DNA of 64,000 bases, from contig NZ_CP071463.1 in NCBI RefSeq assembly GCF_017352095.1, positions 1,116,001 to 1,180,000 on the forward strand, given 5' to 3'. Each line of letters opens with the position of its first letter. Within the stretch, counting starts at the first letter, position 1. This DNA is from Natrinema longum (GTDB lineage: Archaea; Halobacteriota; Halobacteria; Halobacteriales; Natrialbaceae). A program made the position numbers and the translations under genes. Below the pieces are notes generated by a model. It was given only the letters and a program-made list of their open reading frames with translations, made no database searches and had not been told where the DNA came from. Shown in pieces: positions 24,504-32,489 of the stretch.

Positions 24504-25811
24504 TTACCGATCGGATCGGACGCGCCGAACGCCGGTCTTCGCCGCGATCCAGGCCGGATACGCGGCGTTGTAGAGGGCGTTCGGGGCGTTCCTCGCACCG
24601 GCTCGAAGGAGCCGATGTGAGAGTGGCGGGTCGGAGACGGAGATCAACTCGTCGAGATCGACCCCCTCGAGCCACTCGAAGAACGCCCGCTCGGCCGGCG
24701 TGGCGGGCTCCGTTTCCCGCACGCGGTCGCGGATGTCCGCCCACATGTGCCGTTCGTCCTGCCCGAGGACCCAGTCACCGCCCTCGAGGGAGCGCCGGAG
24801 CCGGGCGTAGTCCGAGTCGGCGAACGGATACCCGTGATCGGACGGCTCGAGTCCCGAGAGGCGGAGGCCGACGGCAGTGCGGTAACATTTCTCACACTCG
24901 CCGCAGTTCCCGTCCATCCGATCGTTACAGGTCTGGAGCTGGAGGGTCGGGTCCTCGTCGCGGACGTACTCGGCGATGACGTCGAGTCGTTCCTGTCGGG
25001 TGAGGTCGTAGGCGTCGTGGTGACACCGCGTCCCGGTCCATCGGACGTGCTCGTCGATGTCGGGGCGGGATCCCCACTCGAGGTCGATCCCATCCCAGTG
25101 GGTCGCTGCGACGGAGAGATCGTCCATCCCGCGCGCGTAGGCCATCGGCGCACAGAGGCCGAGGAGCCCGAGTCCGTGGCCGACGGAGCTGTACCAGCCG
25201 CCGTCGACGTAGCGCTTGTAGTGCGCCAGCAACATGGGATGGTCGAGAAAGGAGAGCATGTTCGACTCGACGAACGCGGTCTCGCAGTCGTGGTCGTCGG
25301 CGAACCTCGAGACGCGCGTTCGGAGGGCGTCCCACTCGTCGTCGTCCGACGCGTCAGGGGTGATCGTCCACCCCCGGATGCTGATCAGCGTCGGCGACTC
25401 CCCGCGGTGACGGACGTACGAACACGTCGAGTCGACCCCACCGGTAAAGAGCAGTCCGTGCTCGCCGCTCGTCTCGGGATCGGGATCGATCGTTCGGCGC
25501 GCGTAAAGCGTGCCGCCGTCGATGAAGTCGTACATCTCGGACAGCGACTCACGGACGTCCTCGAGGGCGCGTGCGAACGTCGCGTCGACCTCGTCGACGT
25601 AGACGTCGGCCCCGTTGGCCCACGCGACCGGACACACCTGCGCGAGAACCGGGATCGCGAGCACGCCAGGGGGAACGTCCGCGATCGACACGTCGTAGCT
25701 CGTTCGGAACGGCTCGTCGGTGACGAACCGCTCGAGGTCACCCGAACAGCGAACCGAGCACTCGAGGGTCCCGTCGGTGGCCGAGAGCCGATCGATGATG
25801 AGCGATGACAT
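24504..25811 (-). CDS. PP-loop ATP pyrophosphatase of unknown function, glycan region
   Basis: From the ATG at 25809-25811 the protein has about 435 residues. An N-terminal domain of about 120 residues leads to the PP-loop LLFTGGVDSTCSYVRHRG, the SGGxDS signature of N-type ATP pyrophosphatases that adenylate a carbonyl or thiolate. Later a cysteine cluster, TCNDRMDGNCGECEKCYRTA, matches the zinc or Fe-S site of QueC- and TtcA-like relatives. The C-terminal 80 residues are helical. The family would support amide formation, thiolation or amidine formation. Its place between a kinase and a glycan membrane protein suggests sugar amidation, comparable to bacterial N-acetyl-sugar amidotransferases. 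No glutaminase domain is seen. This role is inference. Confidence 0.68.
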   Translation of the reverse strand: MSSLIIDRLSATDGTLECSVRCSGDLERFVTDEPFRTSYDVSIADVPPGVLAIPVLAQVCPVAWANGADVYVDEVDATFARALEDVRESLSEMYDFIDGGTLYARRTIDPDPETSGEHGLLFTGGVDSTCSYVRHRGESPTLISIRGWTITPDASDDDEWDALRTRVSRFADDHDCETAFVESNMLSFLDHPMLLAHYKRYVDGGWYSSVGHGLGLLGLCAPMAYARGMDDLSVAATHWDGIDLEWGSRPDIDEHVRWTGTRCHHDAYDLTRQERLDVIAEYVRDEDPTLQLQTCNDRMDGNCGECEKCYRTAVGLRLSGLEPSDHGYPFADSDYARLRRSLEGGDWVLGQDERHMWADIRDRVRETEPATPAERAFFEWLEGVDLDELISVSDPPLSHRLLRAGARNAPNALYNAAYPAWIAAKTGVRRVRSDR

Positions 25812-25967
25812 ATGGGGATCGTTCCTCGAGGGGATCACGACCGGCTACAAAAACCATCGGAACCGTTGATCGATCGGGAACGGAGAAATCGATCCATAGC
25901 CGACTGTCCGGTCCCCATAGGGACAGTGTAACCGACGCCGGCAGCTGGTTTCGTGGGTAGGAGCCGT

Positions 25968-25975
25968 ATAACAAA
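25968..25975 (+). promoter_or_regulatory. Shared promoter-like motif before the leader ORF and membrane protein
   Basis: CCGTATAACAAACCCC lies 38 bp before the 29-codon leader ORF at 26006. It is the best TATA-like member of the six-element set. Confidence 0.45.
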
Positions 25976-26005
25976 CCCCGACAGCCCCGAGAGAGCGGGC
26001 AACAG

Positions 26006-26095
26006 ATGCGTATCGAGACTGGTCCGGAAACGCGTGGCTCGGAGACGCCCGACCCGGCGGGGCCCGGCCCGAACGAGGACGGTGAGAACGCATGA
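26006..26095 (+). CDS. Possible 29-aa leader protein
   Basis: The frame MRIETGPETRGSETPDPAGP ends ...GPNEDGENA, and its TGA overlaps the next gene's ATG as ATGA. It is hydrophilic and acidic with GC-rich third positions, and it lies at the right distance from a TATA-like motif. It could be a true small protein or a translational coupler. It is too short for a family judgement. Confidence 0.35.
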   Translation: MRIETGPETRGSETPDPAGPGPNEDGENA

Positions 26096-27885
26096 GACGG
26101 TCGACGCTCGACGTGACGGTCGCAGTCGGGTTCCTCGCGGTCGCGATCGGAATCGCAGTCGCGAGAGCGAACCCGGCGACCGCATACGAGGCGTCGGTCT
26201 ATGCGGGGACGCCGACGCTCGTCTGGGCTGGCTTTGCACTCGCGCTCGCGATCGCGGTCGGGACGACCCTCTCCTGTCGCGGTCGCCAGCAAGGACTCGG
26301 GATCGCACTCGGCGCGACGACGGTCACGGCGCTCGTGAGTCTCCCAGTGATCCGGAACTATCACTTCGCCGGGATGGGGGACGCGCTGACACACCTGGGC
26401 TGGACGCGGGACATCACCGCCGGCGGGACCCTCCCACACGAACTGTTCTATCCGGGATTGCACGCCATCGCAACGGTCTTGCACTTCACTGGGGGCGTGT
26501 CGATCGAACGGGGCCTCCTGATCGGCATGGTCGTCCTGTTCGTGCCGTTCCTGATCTTCGTCCCGCTCGTCGTCCGCGATATGGCGGGCGACGGGGCCGC
26601 CGTCGGGTTCGCCGCGATCGTCTCCTGGATGGTGTTACCGATCAACAATATCGCGACGCACATGGGCGTCCACACCAACTCGAACGCCCTGTTTCTCGTT
26701 CCCGCCGTGCTCTTCGCGATCGTCGCGTTCCTCCGGCGACGGGCGACGATCGAACGGCTCCCGTTCGGACTGTCGCCGTTTAGCGTGCTCGTCTTTCTGA
26801 CCGCGCTCTTGCTCCTGCTGGTCCACCCCCAGCAGATGTTCAACGTCGTCATCCTCGTCGGCGCGATCGGCGGCGTCCAGTATCTCGCCCGTCGGCGATT
26901 CGACGACCACCCGATGCTCGAGCATCCGACGGTGTACGCACAGACGCTCGTCCTCGGCGGGATGTTCGGCCTGTGGGCACTGGGCAACGAGCGGTTCAGG
27001 AGTGCGGCGTCGGGGCTCGTGTACGGACTGCTCGCACAGGATGTCGGCGCAGGGGCCGAAGTCGGCCAGCGCGGTGGATCGTTGACCGAGATCGGCGGGA
27101 GCCTCGGCGAACTGTTCGTGAAGATGTTCCTGGATGCGGCGATCGTCGGCCTCATCGTCGGTCTGTTCGTCCTGGTCGTCTGGCTGGGTCGGACGAGCCT
27201 CGACTGGGAGGCGCAGTCGTTCGTCAACTACACCGCGATCGCGCTCTTGCCGCTCGGGGGTATGTTCGCCGTCTACTTCGTCGGCACCCCGACGATGGCG
27301 TTCCGACAGCTCGGCTTCATCTACGTCCTCATCACGATCCTCGCGGGCATCGCGATGGCTCAGTTCGCGGGTGGGCTCTCGACCGTGATCACGCGTCCGG
27401 GTGCGAACGCGGTTATGGCACTACTGCTGGGTGCCTGTCTCGTGCTCGGGTTAGTGACCGTGTTCGCGTCGCCGCTGATCTACAACCCGGGCCAGCACGT
27501 GACCCCCGAGATGATGAGCGGCTACGAAACCGGGCTCGATCGCGGTGCCGATGGGGTTCCCTACGCAGGAATGGGATACGATCCCTACCGGTACGATCAC
27601 GGGATCAACGGAATCGCCGGCGGCGACGACACCATCGGGGGCGCGTCGGCGGCCACCGGTTCGGTCAACGCCAGTACGTTCTCGGCTGGCAACTACAGCG
27701 GAGCCTACCCCACCGACGAGTACTACTTCGTCCACACGGAGTGGGATACGGCCAGAGAGATCGCGGTCTACAACGAACTCAACTATCGCAAGGCCGCACT
27801 CGAGGGACTCGATACCCGGCCGGGCGTGAACAAGGTCGTCTCGAACGAGGAGTTCGAGATGTACGCCATCAGCAGCGAGGCGTGA
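26092..27885 (+). CDS. Polytopic membrane protein, probable GT-C-like or glycan transport component
   Basis: The 597-residue integral membrane protein has roughly 11-13 hydrophobic helices, including VTVAVGFLAVAIGIAVARA, VLVFLTALLLLLVHP, AAIVGLIVGLFVLVVWLG and VMALLLGACLVLGLVTVFAS. The first large outer loop has FAGMGDALTHLGWTRDITAG with acidic residues. Such loops carry the catalytic acid in GT-C glycosyltransferases. A 110-residue C-terminal extracytoplasmic domain follows (SGYETGLDRGADGVPYAGMG to the end). Haloarchaeal glycan clusters commonly encode proteins of this outline. A polymerase or lipid-linked-sugar transferase role is inferred from topology and context only. Upstream elements are the 29-codon leader and a shared promoter motif. 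Confidence 0.7.
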   Translation: MRRSTLDVTVAVGFLAVAIGIAVARANPATAYEASVYAGTPTLVWAGFALALAIAVGTTLSCRGRQQGLGIALGATTVTALVSLPVIRNYHFAGMGDALTHLGWTRDITAGGTLPHELFYPGLHAIATVLHFTGGVSIERGLLIGMVVLFVPFLIFVPLVVRDMAGDGAAVGFAAIVSWMVLPINNIATHMGVHTNSNALFLVPAVLFAIVAFLRRRATIERLPFGLSPFSVLVFLTALLLLLVHPQQMFNVVILVGAIGGVQYLARRRFDDHPMLEHPTVYAQTLVLGGMFGLWALGNERFRSAASGLVYGLLAQDVGAGAEVGQRGGSLTEIGGSLGELFVKMFLDAAIVGLIVGLFVLVVWLGRTSLDWEAQSFVNYTAIALLPLGGMFAVYFVGTPTMAFRQLGFIYVLITILAGIAMAQFAGGLSTVITRPGANAVMALLLGACLVLGLVTVFASPLIYNPGQHVTPEMMSGYETGLDRGADGVPYAGMGYDPYRYDHGINGIAGGDDTIGGASAATGSVNASTFSAGNYSGAYPTDEYYFVHTEWDTAREIAVYNELNYRKAALEGLDTRPGVNKVVSNEEFEMYAISSEA

Positions 27886-28287
27886 CGATCGATCCGCCTG
27901 CTGGGCCGTCCGGTGACGTTCGGAGTCGTCGTCGGCTCCCGCTACTGCTCCGAAACGGGGGCGGACAGTCGTTACAGCCGCGGTAACAGATGATTACGAC
28001 CCGAGAAGGGCGAGGCTGGATGCTCGAAACGGGTCCGCCTGTGGGGACGACTGGCCGATCCACTGGCAGTGAAATCGGCCCCGAAACCGGCTCGCTACCG
28101 GAATGCATTCGTTTCCTCCGGAAACCAACGCCGACGGGCAGGAACGTTGCCGTCAAAATGGTCGTATATTCGTGAGTTTATTCTACTGTATTGTGATGTG
28201 TTTTGTAGTGTTGGAAATATAGTCTGTAAAATCAAAACATGATAGCAAGAAAAAGTTTATGAGTGTAAGGCGGGGTTACGGACATGT
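27886..28287. other. Intergenic stretch with the beta-helix gene promoter
   Basis: The first 270 bp hold no coding frame. From about 28160 the sequence turns AT-rich. AAAAAGTTTATGAG around 28250-28263 lies about 30 bp before the ATG at 28288 and is a plausible TATA element for a near-leaderless transcript. Confidence 0.5.
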
Positions 28288-29238
28288 ATGGCGCAGAATC
28301 CCCGTACGTCCGAGACGGAATCCGCTCCGACTACAGGCCGTAACAGTGAGTTAACCCGCCGTAACTACGTCCGTTCGCTCGCCGCGGTCGCGACCGCGGC
28401 GACCGCAATCGGTGGGGTCGGCACCGCTGCGGCCGAGGACGACTACGAGGTGATCGAAGCCCAGGGACAGACGATTACGATCGACGCCGGCGAGACCTGG
28501 GAGAACAAGCTCATCGACATGACGACCGGCCAGGACCTCGTCATCACCGCTCACAGCAGCGACTGGACCATCCGAAACGTCGGTTTCAAGGGCGAGAACA
28601 CATCCGGCACCGGAACCGCCACCTTCGGAATCTCCGACACGAGCGGTGGCACCTGTACCGTCGAGAACGTCTACCTCGGCGACGGCTCGAGCACGGGCAA
28701 CGGCAATCCCAACGGCCACGGCCAGACGGCCTTCTGGGTCGCGCCGGACCACAACGGCCACATCGACTTCGAGAACGTCAACATCCAGAACTTCGCGGAC
28801 AACGCGATCTACGGCTCCGCCCCCGGCAACAAGGGCGGCGGGACGATCCACATCGATAGCAGCTTCGCCGCGAACTGTTACGTCTCCCACTTCCGACTGG
28901 GGACCGAAGGGAGCAAGGTCACGAACTCGAGTGTCTACGTCGACAGTAGCGAGGGCTACGTCGGCCGCGGCATCTGGGCGTGGGCACCCGGCACGGTCGA
29001 GGTCGAGGGCTGCCAGATCGAGATGAACGGCCAGAACAACGCCATCGTCGCCGGTGCGAACGGGAACCCGACGGAGGTCGCCGTCACGGAATCCGATTAC
29101 GACGACCAGGCCGGGATCTCCGAAGCGGCTGGCTCGAGCGTCCAGCTCGGCGACGACGTCGGTACCGACCCCGAAGCCTACATCCCCGACGGCGTCCCGA
29201 CGAGCCCCGAAGAAGCGGCATCGGGCGCAGGGAACTGA
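28288..29238 (+). CDS. Tat-exported right-handed beta-helix protein, short paralogue
   Basis: The 316-residue protein has a twin-arginine signal (LTRRNYVRSLAAVATAATAI, ending GTAAA) and a pectate-lyase-like right-handed beta-helix. Coil repeats are visible as WTIRNVGFKGEN, CTVENVYLGDG, HIDFENVNIQNFADNAIYG and TIHIDSSFAANCYVSHFRL. Such proteins bind or cleave acidic surface polysaccharides. It is paralogous to the protein at 29949-32015: both have STDWTIRNVGF-like and P-[DE]-G-V-P-T-S-x-E-E-A-A-S-G segments. It lacks that protein's C-terminal repeats. No catalytic triad can be assigned with certainty. Confidence 0.78.
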   Translation: MAQNPRTSETESAPTTGRNSELTRRNYVRSLAAVATAATAIGGVGTAAAEDDYEVIEAQGQTITIDAGETWENKLIDMTTGQDLVITAHSSDWTIRNVGFKGENTSGTGTATFGISDTSGGTCTVENVYLGDGSSTGNGNPNGHGQTAFWVAPDHNGHIDFENVNIQNFADNAIYGSAPGNKGGGTIHIDSSFAANCYVSHFRLGTEGSKVTNSSVYVDSSEGYVGRGIWAWAPGTVEVEGCQIEMNGQNNAIVAGANGNPTEVAVTESDYDDQAGISEAAGSSVQLGDDVGTDPEAYIPDGVPTSPEEAASGAGN

Positions 29239-29275
29239 CGCGCCCGCTGCCGATCTACTGGTTCCGCTGACGTCC

Positions 29276-29384
29276 CCCTCCACCACACGCGGATACGGCG
29301 CTGTGATCCCCTGCTGACGCGAATCCCTCCACCACACGCGGATACAGCGCTATAATCCCCTGCTGACGCGAATCCCTCCACCAC
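29276..29384. repeat. 49-bp tandem repeat, 2.2 copies
   Basis: The unit starting CCCTCCACCACACGCGGATA occurs at 29276-29324 and 29325-29373, and its first 11 bases recur at 29374-29384. The two full copies differ at only 3 positions. No frame crosses them convincingly. The repeats lie 37 bp after the stop codon of the beta-helix gene. Confidence 0.88.
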
Positions 29385-29476
29385 GGGGCGGCAGTCCCGT
29401 GGCCTTCGCCGAACGCGTTCGCTGTCGTCGGTCGGTTTTCGAACGATCCCTTTTGACCGACGAGGACCCGTTGTAC

Positions 29477-29562
29477 CTATAGTAGTCACTGAAACGATTC
29501 ACACACTGATCGCAGCGCCGTCGTGCGATCAGGTGTGCAATGACTTTCAGTGACTACGATAG
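29477..29562. mobile_element. MITE-like palindromic element, copy 2
   Basis: The 86-bp element has terminal repeats CTATAGTAGTCACTGAAA at 29477-29494 and, with one mismatch, its complement at 29545-29562. The central hairpin pairs CTGATCGCA with TGCGATCAG. It shares the terminal CTATAGTAGTC and the internal GTGCAATGAC with copy 1 at 14277-14390, so the two belong to one family. It is non-coding and lies between convergent beta-helix genes. Confidence 0.8.
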
Positions 29563-29948
29563 CGGTTCGATATCGTCAGCCAGCCGAACGGCCCTCTGCT
29601 GGAGCCCGAACGCGAAACGACAGCGAGGCATTCGTTTCGGCCGGCGAACACAGGGGTTCAGGAAACGAGCGCGACAACACGAGCCGTCGCTTTCCGCAGT
29701 CGCCTCCGGAGTCGGTACGCGATGTTTTCACACGTCTGGGAACGACCCAGGGCGAACCCGGACGGAGTAGTCGACAGTCCAGCAGCTCCGATCGACGAGA
29801 CGAAGCCGATTACTCCCGCGGTGACCGGTACTGGACCGTCCCACTGGATCGAGAATCGTGACTGATCAGGTTCTCGAGCGACGGGAATCGCGAGAAAGAG
29901 GTCGAATTACGCGACTCGGCTGCGAGGCGGACTCGTCACGGAGCCGAA
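29563..29948. other. Intergenic stretch, no gene seen
   Basis: About 390 bp between the MITE copy and the 3' end of the long beta-helix gene. Frames are short and basic, with no codon bias. No promoter or terminator is obvious. Confidence 0.45.
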
Positions 29949-32015
29949 CTACTGCTCGCGCGCGTTGTACTGAATGTCGACCGTCGCATCGCCGAGAACC
30001 TGGCCGTCCACGATGTCGCCGTCGAACCAGTAGGCGTCGAGCCAGTCGCCGACGCCGCCCCGAACCGTCGTGTCCTCGACGACGTCCCCATCGTCGATCG
30101 ACGCGTTGCGATACTGTGCTTTCATCACGGTGCCGTCCACGCGGAACGAGTACGTACTCGGCTCGGCCGTCTCGGTGCCGTCGAAGACGATCGCGTGAGG
30201 GAGCAGTTTCGGATCGCCGTACTCCTCGAGGTCGATCTCCTCGCCGTCGACCGTGATCGTCGGCGTCCCGCCGGTCAGCGAGACGTCGGTCAGGACGCCC
30301 GAGAAGTTAAATCGGAGGCTGTCGTCGGTGACGGTGCTCTGGGCCGTCGATCCGGAGATCGTCGTCGCCTCGTCTTCGGGCGATTCCTCGCCCGCGAGTT
30401 CGATCTCGCCGTCGACGGTGATTTCGAACGCGACCGGCGTTCCCGTCCCCTGGACCTCGAGGACGTGGGGGAGATCGGTGCCGAAGTCCGAGGGATCGAC
30501 CCGCTCCCCGTTGACCGAGACGGTTCCCGGTCCGTCGACGGTCAGTTCCTCGATCTCGCCGCTGTAGCGGAAGGCGTCCTTCCAGTCGGCGACGGCACCG
30601 TAGACGGTCCCGTCCTCGATGGCGTCCTCGTCGTCGATCGAGGCCCCGTCGTACGTGCTTCGTTCGACGTCTCCGGTGACGGTGAACTCGTATCGGGTCG
30701 CGTCCTCGTCGCTGCCATCGATGAGGACGACGTTCTGCAGGACGTCGTCGATATCGGCGGGATCGATCTCGACGCCGTTGACGCGGACGGTCGCGTTACC
30801 GTCCACCGACAGTCGCTCGATCTGCCCGTCGAAACGGAACGCATCGAGGTAGTCGGCGACGGTGCCGCTGGCGCGGGTGCCGTCGACGGTCGCGGCCTCG
30901 TCGATCGTCGCGTTCTCGTCGGTACTCGGCTCGACCGCGTCGCTGACGACGAACTCGTAGCTGGTGGTTTCCGCCGTCCCGTTCCCGTCGAAAACGATCG
31001 TGTTCAGCAGCGACGACTCCGCGTCGTCGTCCGCGTCATCCTGGGGCGGTTGGGTACTGCTCGTGCCCCCGGATGCGGCCTCCTCCGCGGAAGTCGGTAC
31101 TCCTTCCGGCATCGAGAGGTCAGGGTTGGAACCGAGCCCGCTCCCGCGGGAGAGGCGGACATCGCCACGCTGACTGATTCCGTCGAACTGGGTCTCCTCG
31201 ATGGTGATCCGCGTCGTCTCGCCGTTCCGCCCGAGGTGGATCGCGTCGTTGTAGGAGCCGGAACTGAAATCACAGCCCGAGACCGTCATCCGTCCGGGGT
31301 TCCAGCCCCAGAAACAACGTCCGTTGAACCGGCCGTCGCTGTCGTTATAGGCGACGGAGTTCGTACACTTCGAACCGTCTGAGCTGAGTCGGTAACTGGA
31401 AACGTAGTTGTTCGCCGCATAGCAGCTATCGATGTGGACGGTTCCGCCGTTTCCGTTGTAGCCCGGCGCGGAGGCGTAGATCCCGTTGTTGGGCCAGTCC
31501 TGAACGTTACAGTTTCGAATGTCGATGTGGCCGCTGTGTTCGGGAGCGACCCAGATCCCACACTGACCGTGGGAGCTGTAACTGCTCGGACGGATGCAGC
31601 CGTCACCCATGTACACGTTCTCGATCGTCGACGTGTTTCCGCCGACGTCGGCGACTGCGATCGCGTGCTTGTCGTGGCGGTGGGTCCCGACGAAACCGAC
31701 GTTCCGGATCGTCCAATCCGTCGACTCTCGAGCGTAGAGGCCGAACCAGTTGCCGTTCGAGAAGTCGATGATTTTGTTCTCGAAAACCTCGCCGTCGTCG
31801 ATGTTGTACCACTCGTTGGAGGCCTCGATGACCTCGTACTCCTCGGCGGCGGCCGCACTGCCGGTCGCCAACCCGCCACCGACGACGGATGCCGCACCCG
31901 TCAGCTTCAGATACGATCGGCGGTCGAGTAATCCGTTATTACCGGTCGTATCGCCGCTCTCAGAGCTTCTATCAGCTAAATCGTCGTCATCCGATACCGA
32001 ATTGTCGCGTGCCAT
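29949..32015 (-). CDS. Tat-exported beta-helix protein with four C-terminal repeats
   Basis: The 688-residue protein has a long acidic n-region, then the twin-arginine signal LLDRRSYLKLTGAASVVGGG. A right-handed beta-helix spans about residues 60-310, with STDWTIRNVGFVGTHRHDKH, TSTIENVYMGDG, HIDIRNCNVQDW and TVHIDSCYAANNYVSSYRLS. A Thr/Asp linker then leads to four repeats of about 80-90 residues, each with an 'h-F-D-G/I-D-G' strand, a Y-x-F-x-V-T/S/D strand, an 'A-x-x-x-A/D-D...D-A-F/Y' helix and a V-x-V-N/D-G-x-x-[IV]-D strand. The repeats probably mediate attachment to the S-layer or glycan. It converges on its paralogue at 28288-29238 and is probably exported as a folded protein. Confidence 0.8.
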   Translation of the reverse strand: MARDNSVSDDDDLADRSSESGDTTGNNGLLDRRSYLKLTGAASVVGGGLATGSAAAAEEYEVIEASNEWYNIDDGEVFENKIIDFSNGNWFGLYARESTDWTIRNVGFVGTHRHDKHAIAVADVGGNTSTIENVYMGDGCIRPSSYSSHGQCGIWVAPEHSGHIDIRNCNVQDWPNNGIYASAPGYNGNGGTVHIDSCYAANNYVSSYRLSSDGSKCTNSVAYNDSDGRFNGRCFWGWNPGRMTVSGCDFSSGSYNDAIHLGRNGETTRITIEETQFDGISQRGDVRLSRGSGLGSNPDLSMPEGVPTSAEEAASGGTSSTQPPQDDADDDAESSLLNTIVFDGNGTAETTSYEFVVSDAVEPSTDENATIDEAATVDGTRASGTVADYLDAFRFDGQIERLSVDGNATVRVNGVEIDPADIDDVLQNVVLIDGSDEDATRYEFTVTGDVERSTYDGASIDDEDAIEDGTVYGAVADWKDAFRYSGEIEELTVDGPGTVSVNGERVDPSDFGTDLPHVLEVQGTGTPVAFEITVDGEIELAGEESPEDEATTISGSTAQSTVTDDSLRFNFSGVLTDVSLTGGTPTITVDGEEIDLEEYGDPKLLPHAIVFDGTETAEPSTYSFRVDGTVMKAQYRNASIDDGDVVEDTTVRGGVGDWLDAYWFDGDIVDGQVLGDATVDIQYNAREQ

Positions 32016-32489
32016 GCGTTCGGGTAACGATAGTATTCCCCCATAAACTTTCCGCTTAACTCTGTATAAAATAAACTGAATATCACAATTTCGTTGTTAT
32101 TTATTACTTAATATATGATATTCTATTACATTTGTTTTATATTCGGATCAGCACACTGCGGCGAGGTAATAGCGTATTACCGGCGTTCCATCCGAATACC
32201 CGGACGCTCTCCGGCGTCGACCAGTCGGCACGAACGAAGGACGACGGCGTGGGTCTCGAGACCGATTGTCAGTTGCCGGAGGATTCTCTCCCGTGTCCGT
32301 TTCGGTTGCGCGAGTACGTCCTCTTAGGACGGGACAGAGCGGAAAGCAACGATCTCGGTCGGTAGAAGCTGATAGCGCCAAGCGATCAGCGTCACGAACG
32401 AATGTGGATCGATACCGATCAGTACTGACTCTGATGCGGCGGCTGCAGGATCGACCCGTTCGACGCTGCAGTTCAACTGCAAGATGCGA
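32016..32489. other. AT-rich promoter region and intergenic DNA
   Basis: About 470 bp without a credible gene. The stretch 32050-32140 is very AT-rich and should contain the promoter of the long beta-helix gene, which is read to the left. The remainder, towards the flippase gene, has no coding signal. Confidence 0.5.
32467..32481. terminator. Perfect 7-bp inverted repeat after the flippase gene
   Basis: TGCAGTTCAACTGCA at 32467-32481 is a perfect palindrome, 7+1+7 bases. It begins 9 bp downstream of the flippase stop codon in the direction of transcription. The position suits a transcript end, but no T-run follows, so its function is uncertain. Confidence 0.3.

Noticed and set aside
29276-29384. 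CRISPR array
   Set aside because: The 49-bp unit repeats directly with no spacers, and there are only two full copies. No cas gene is near.
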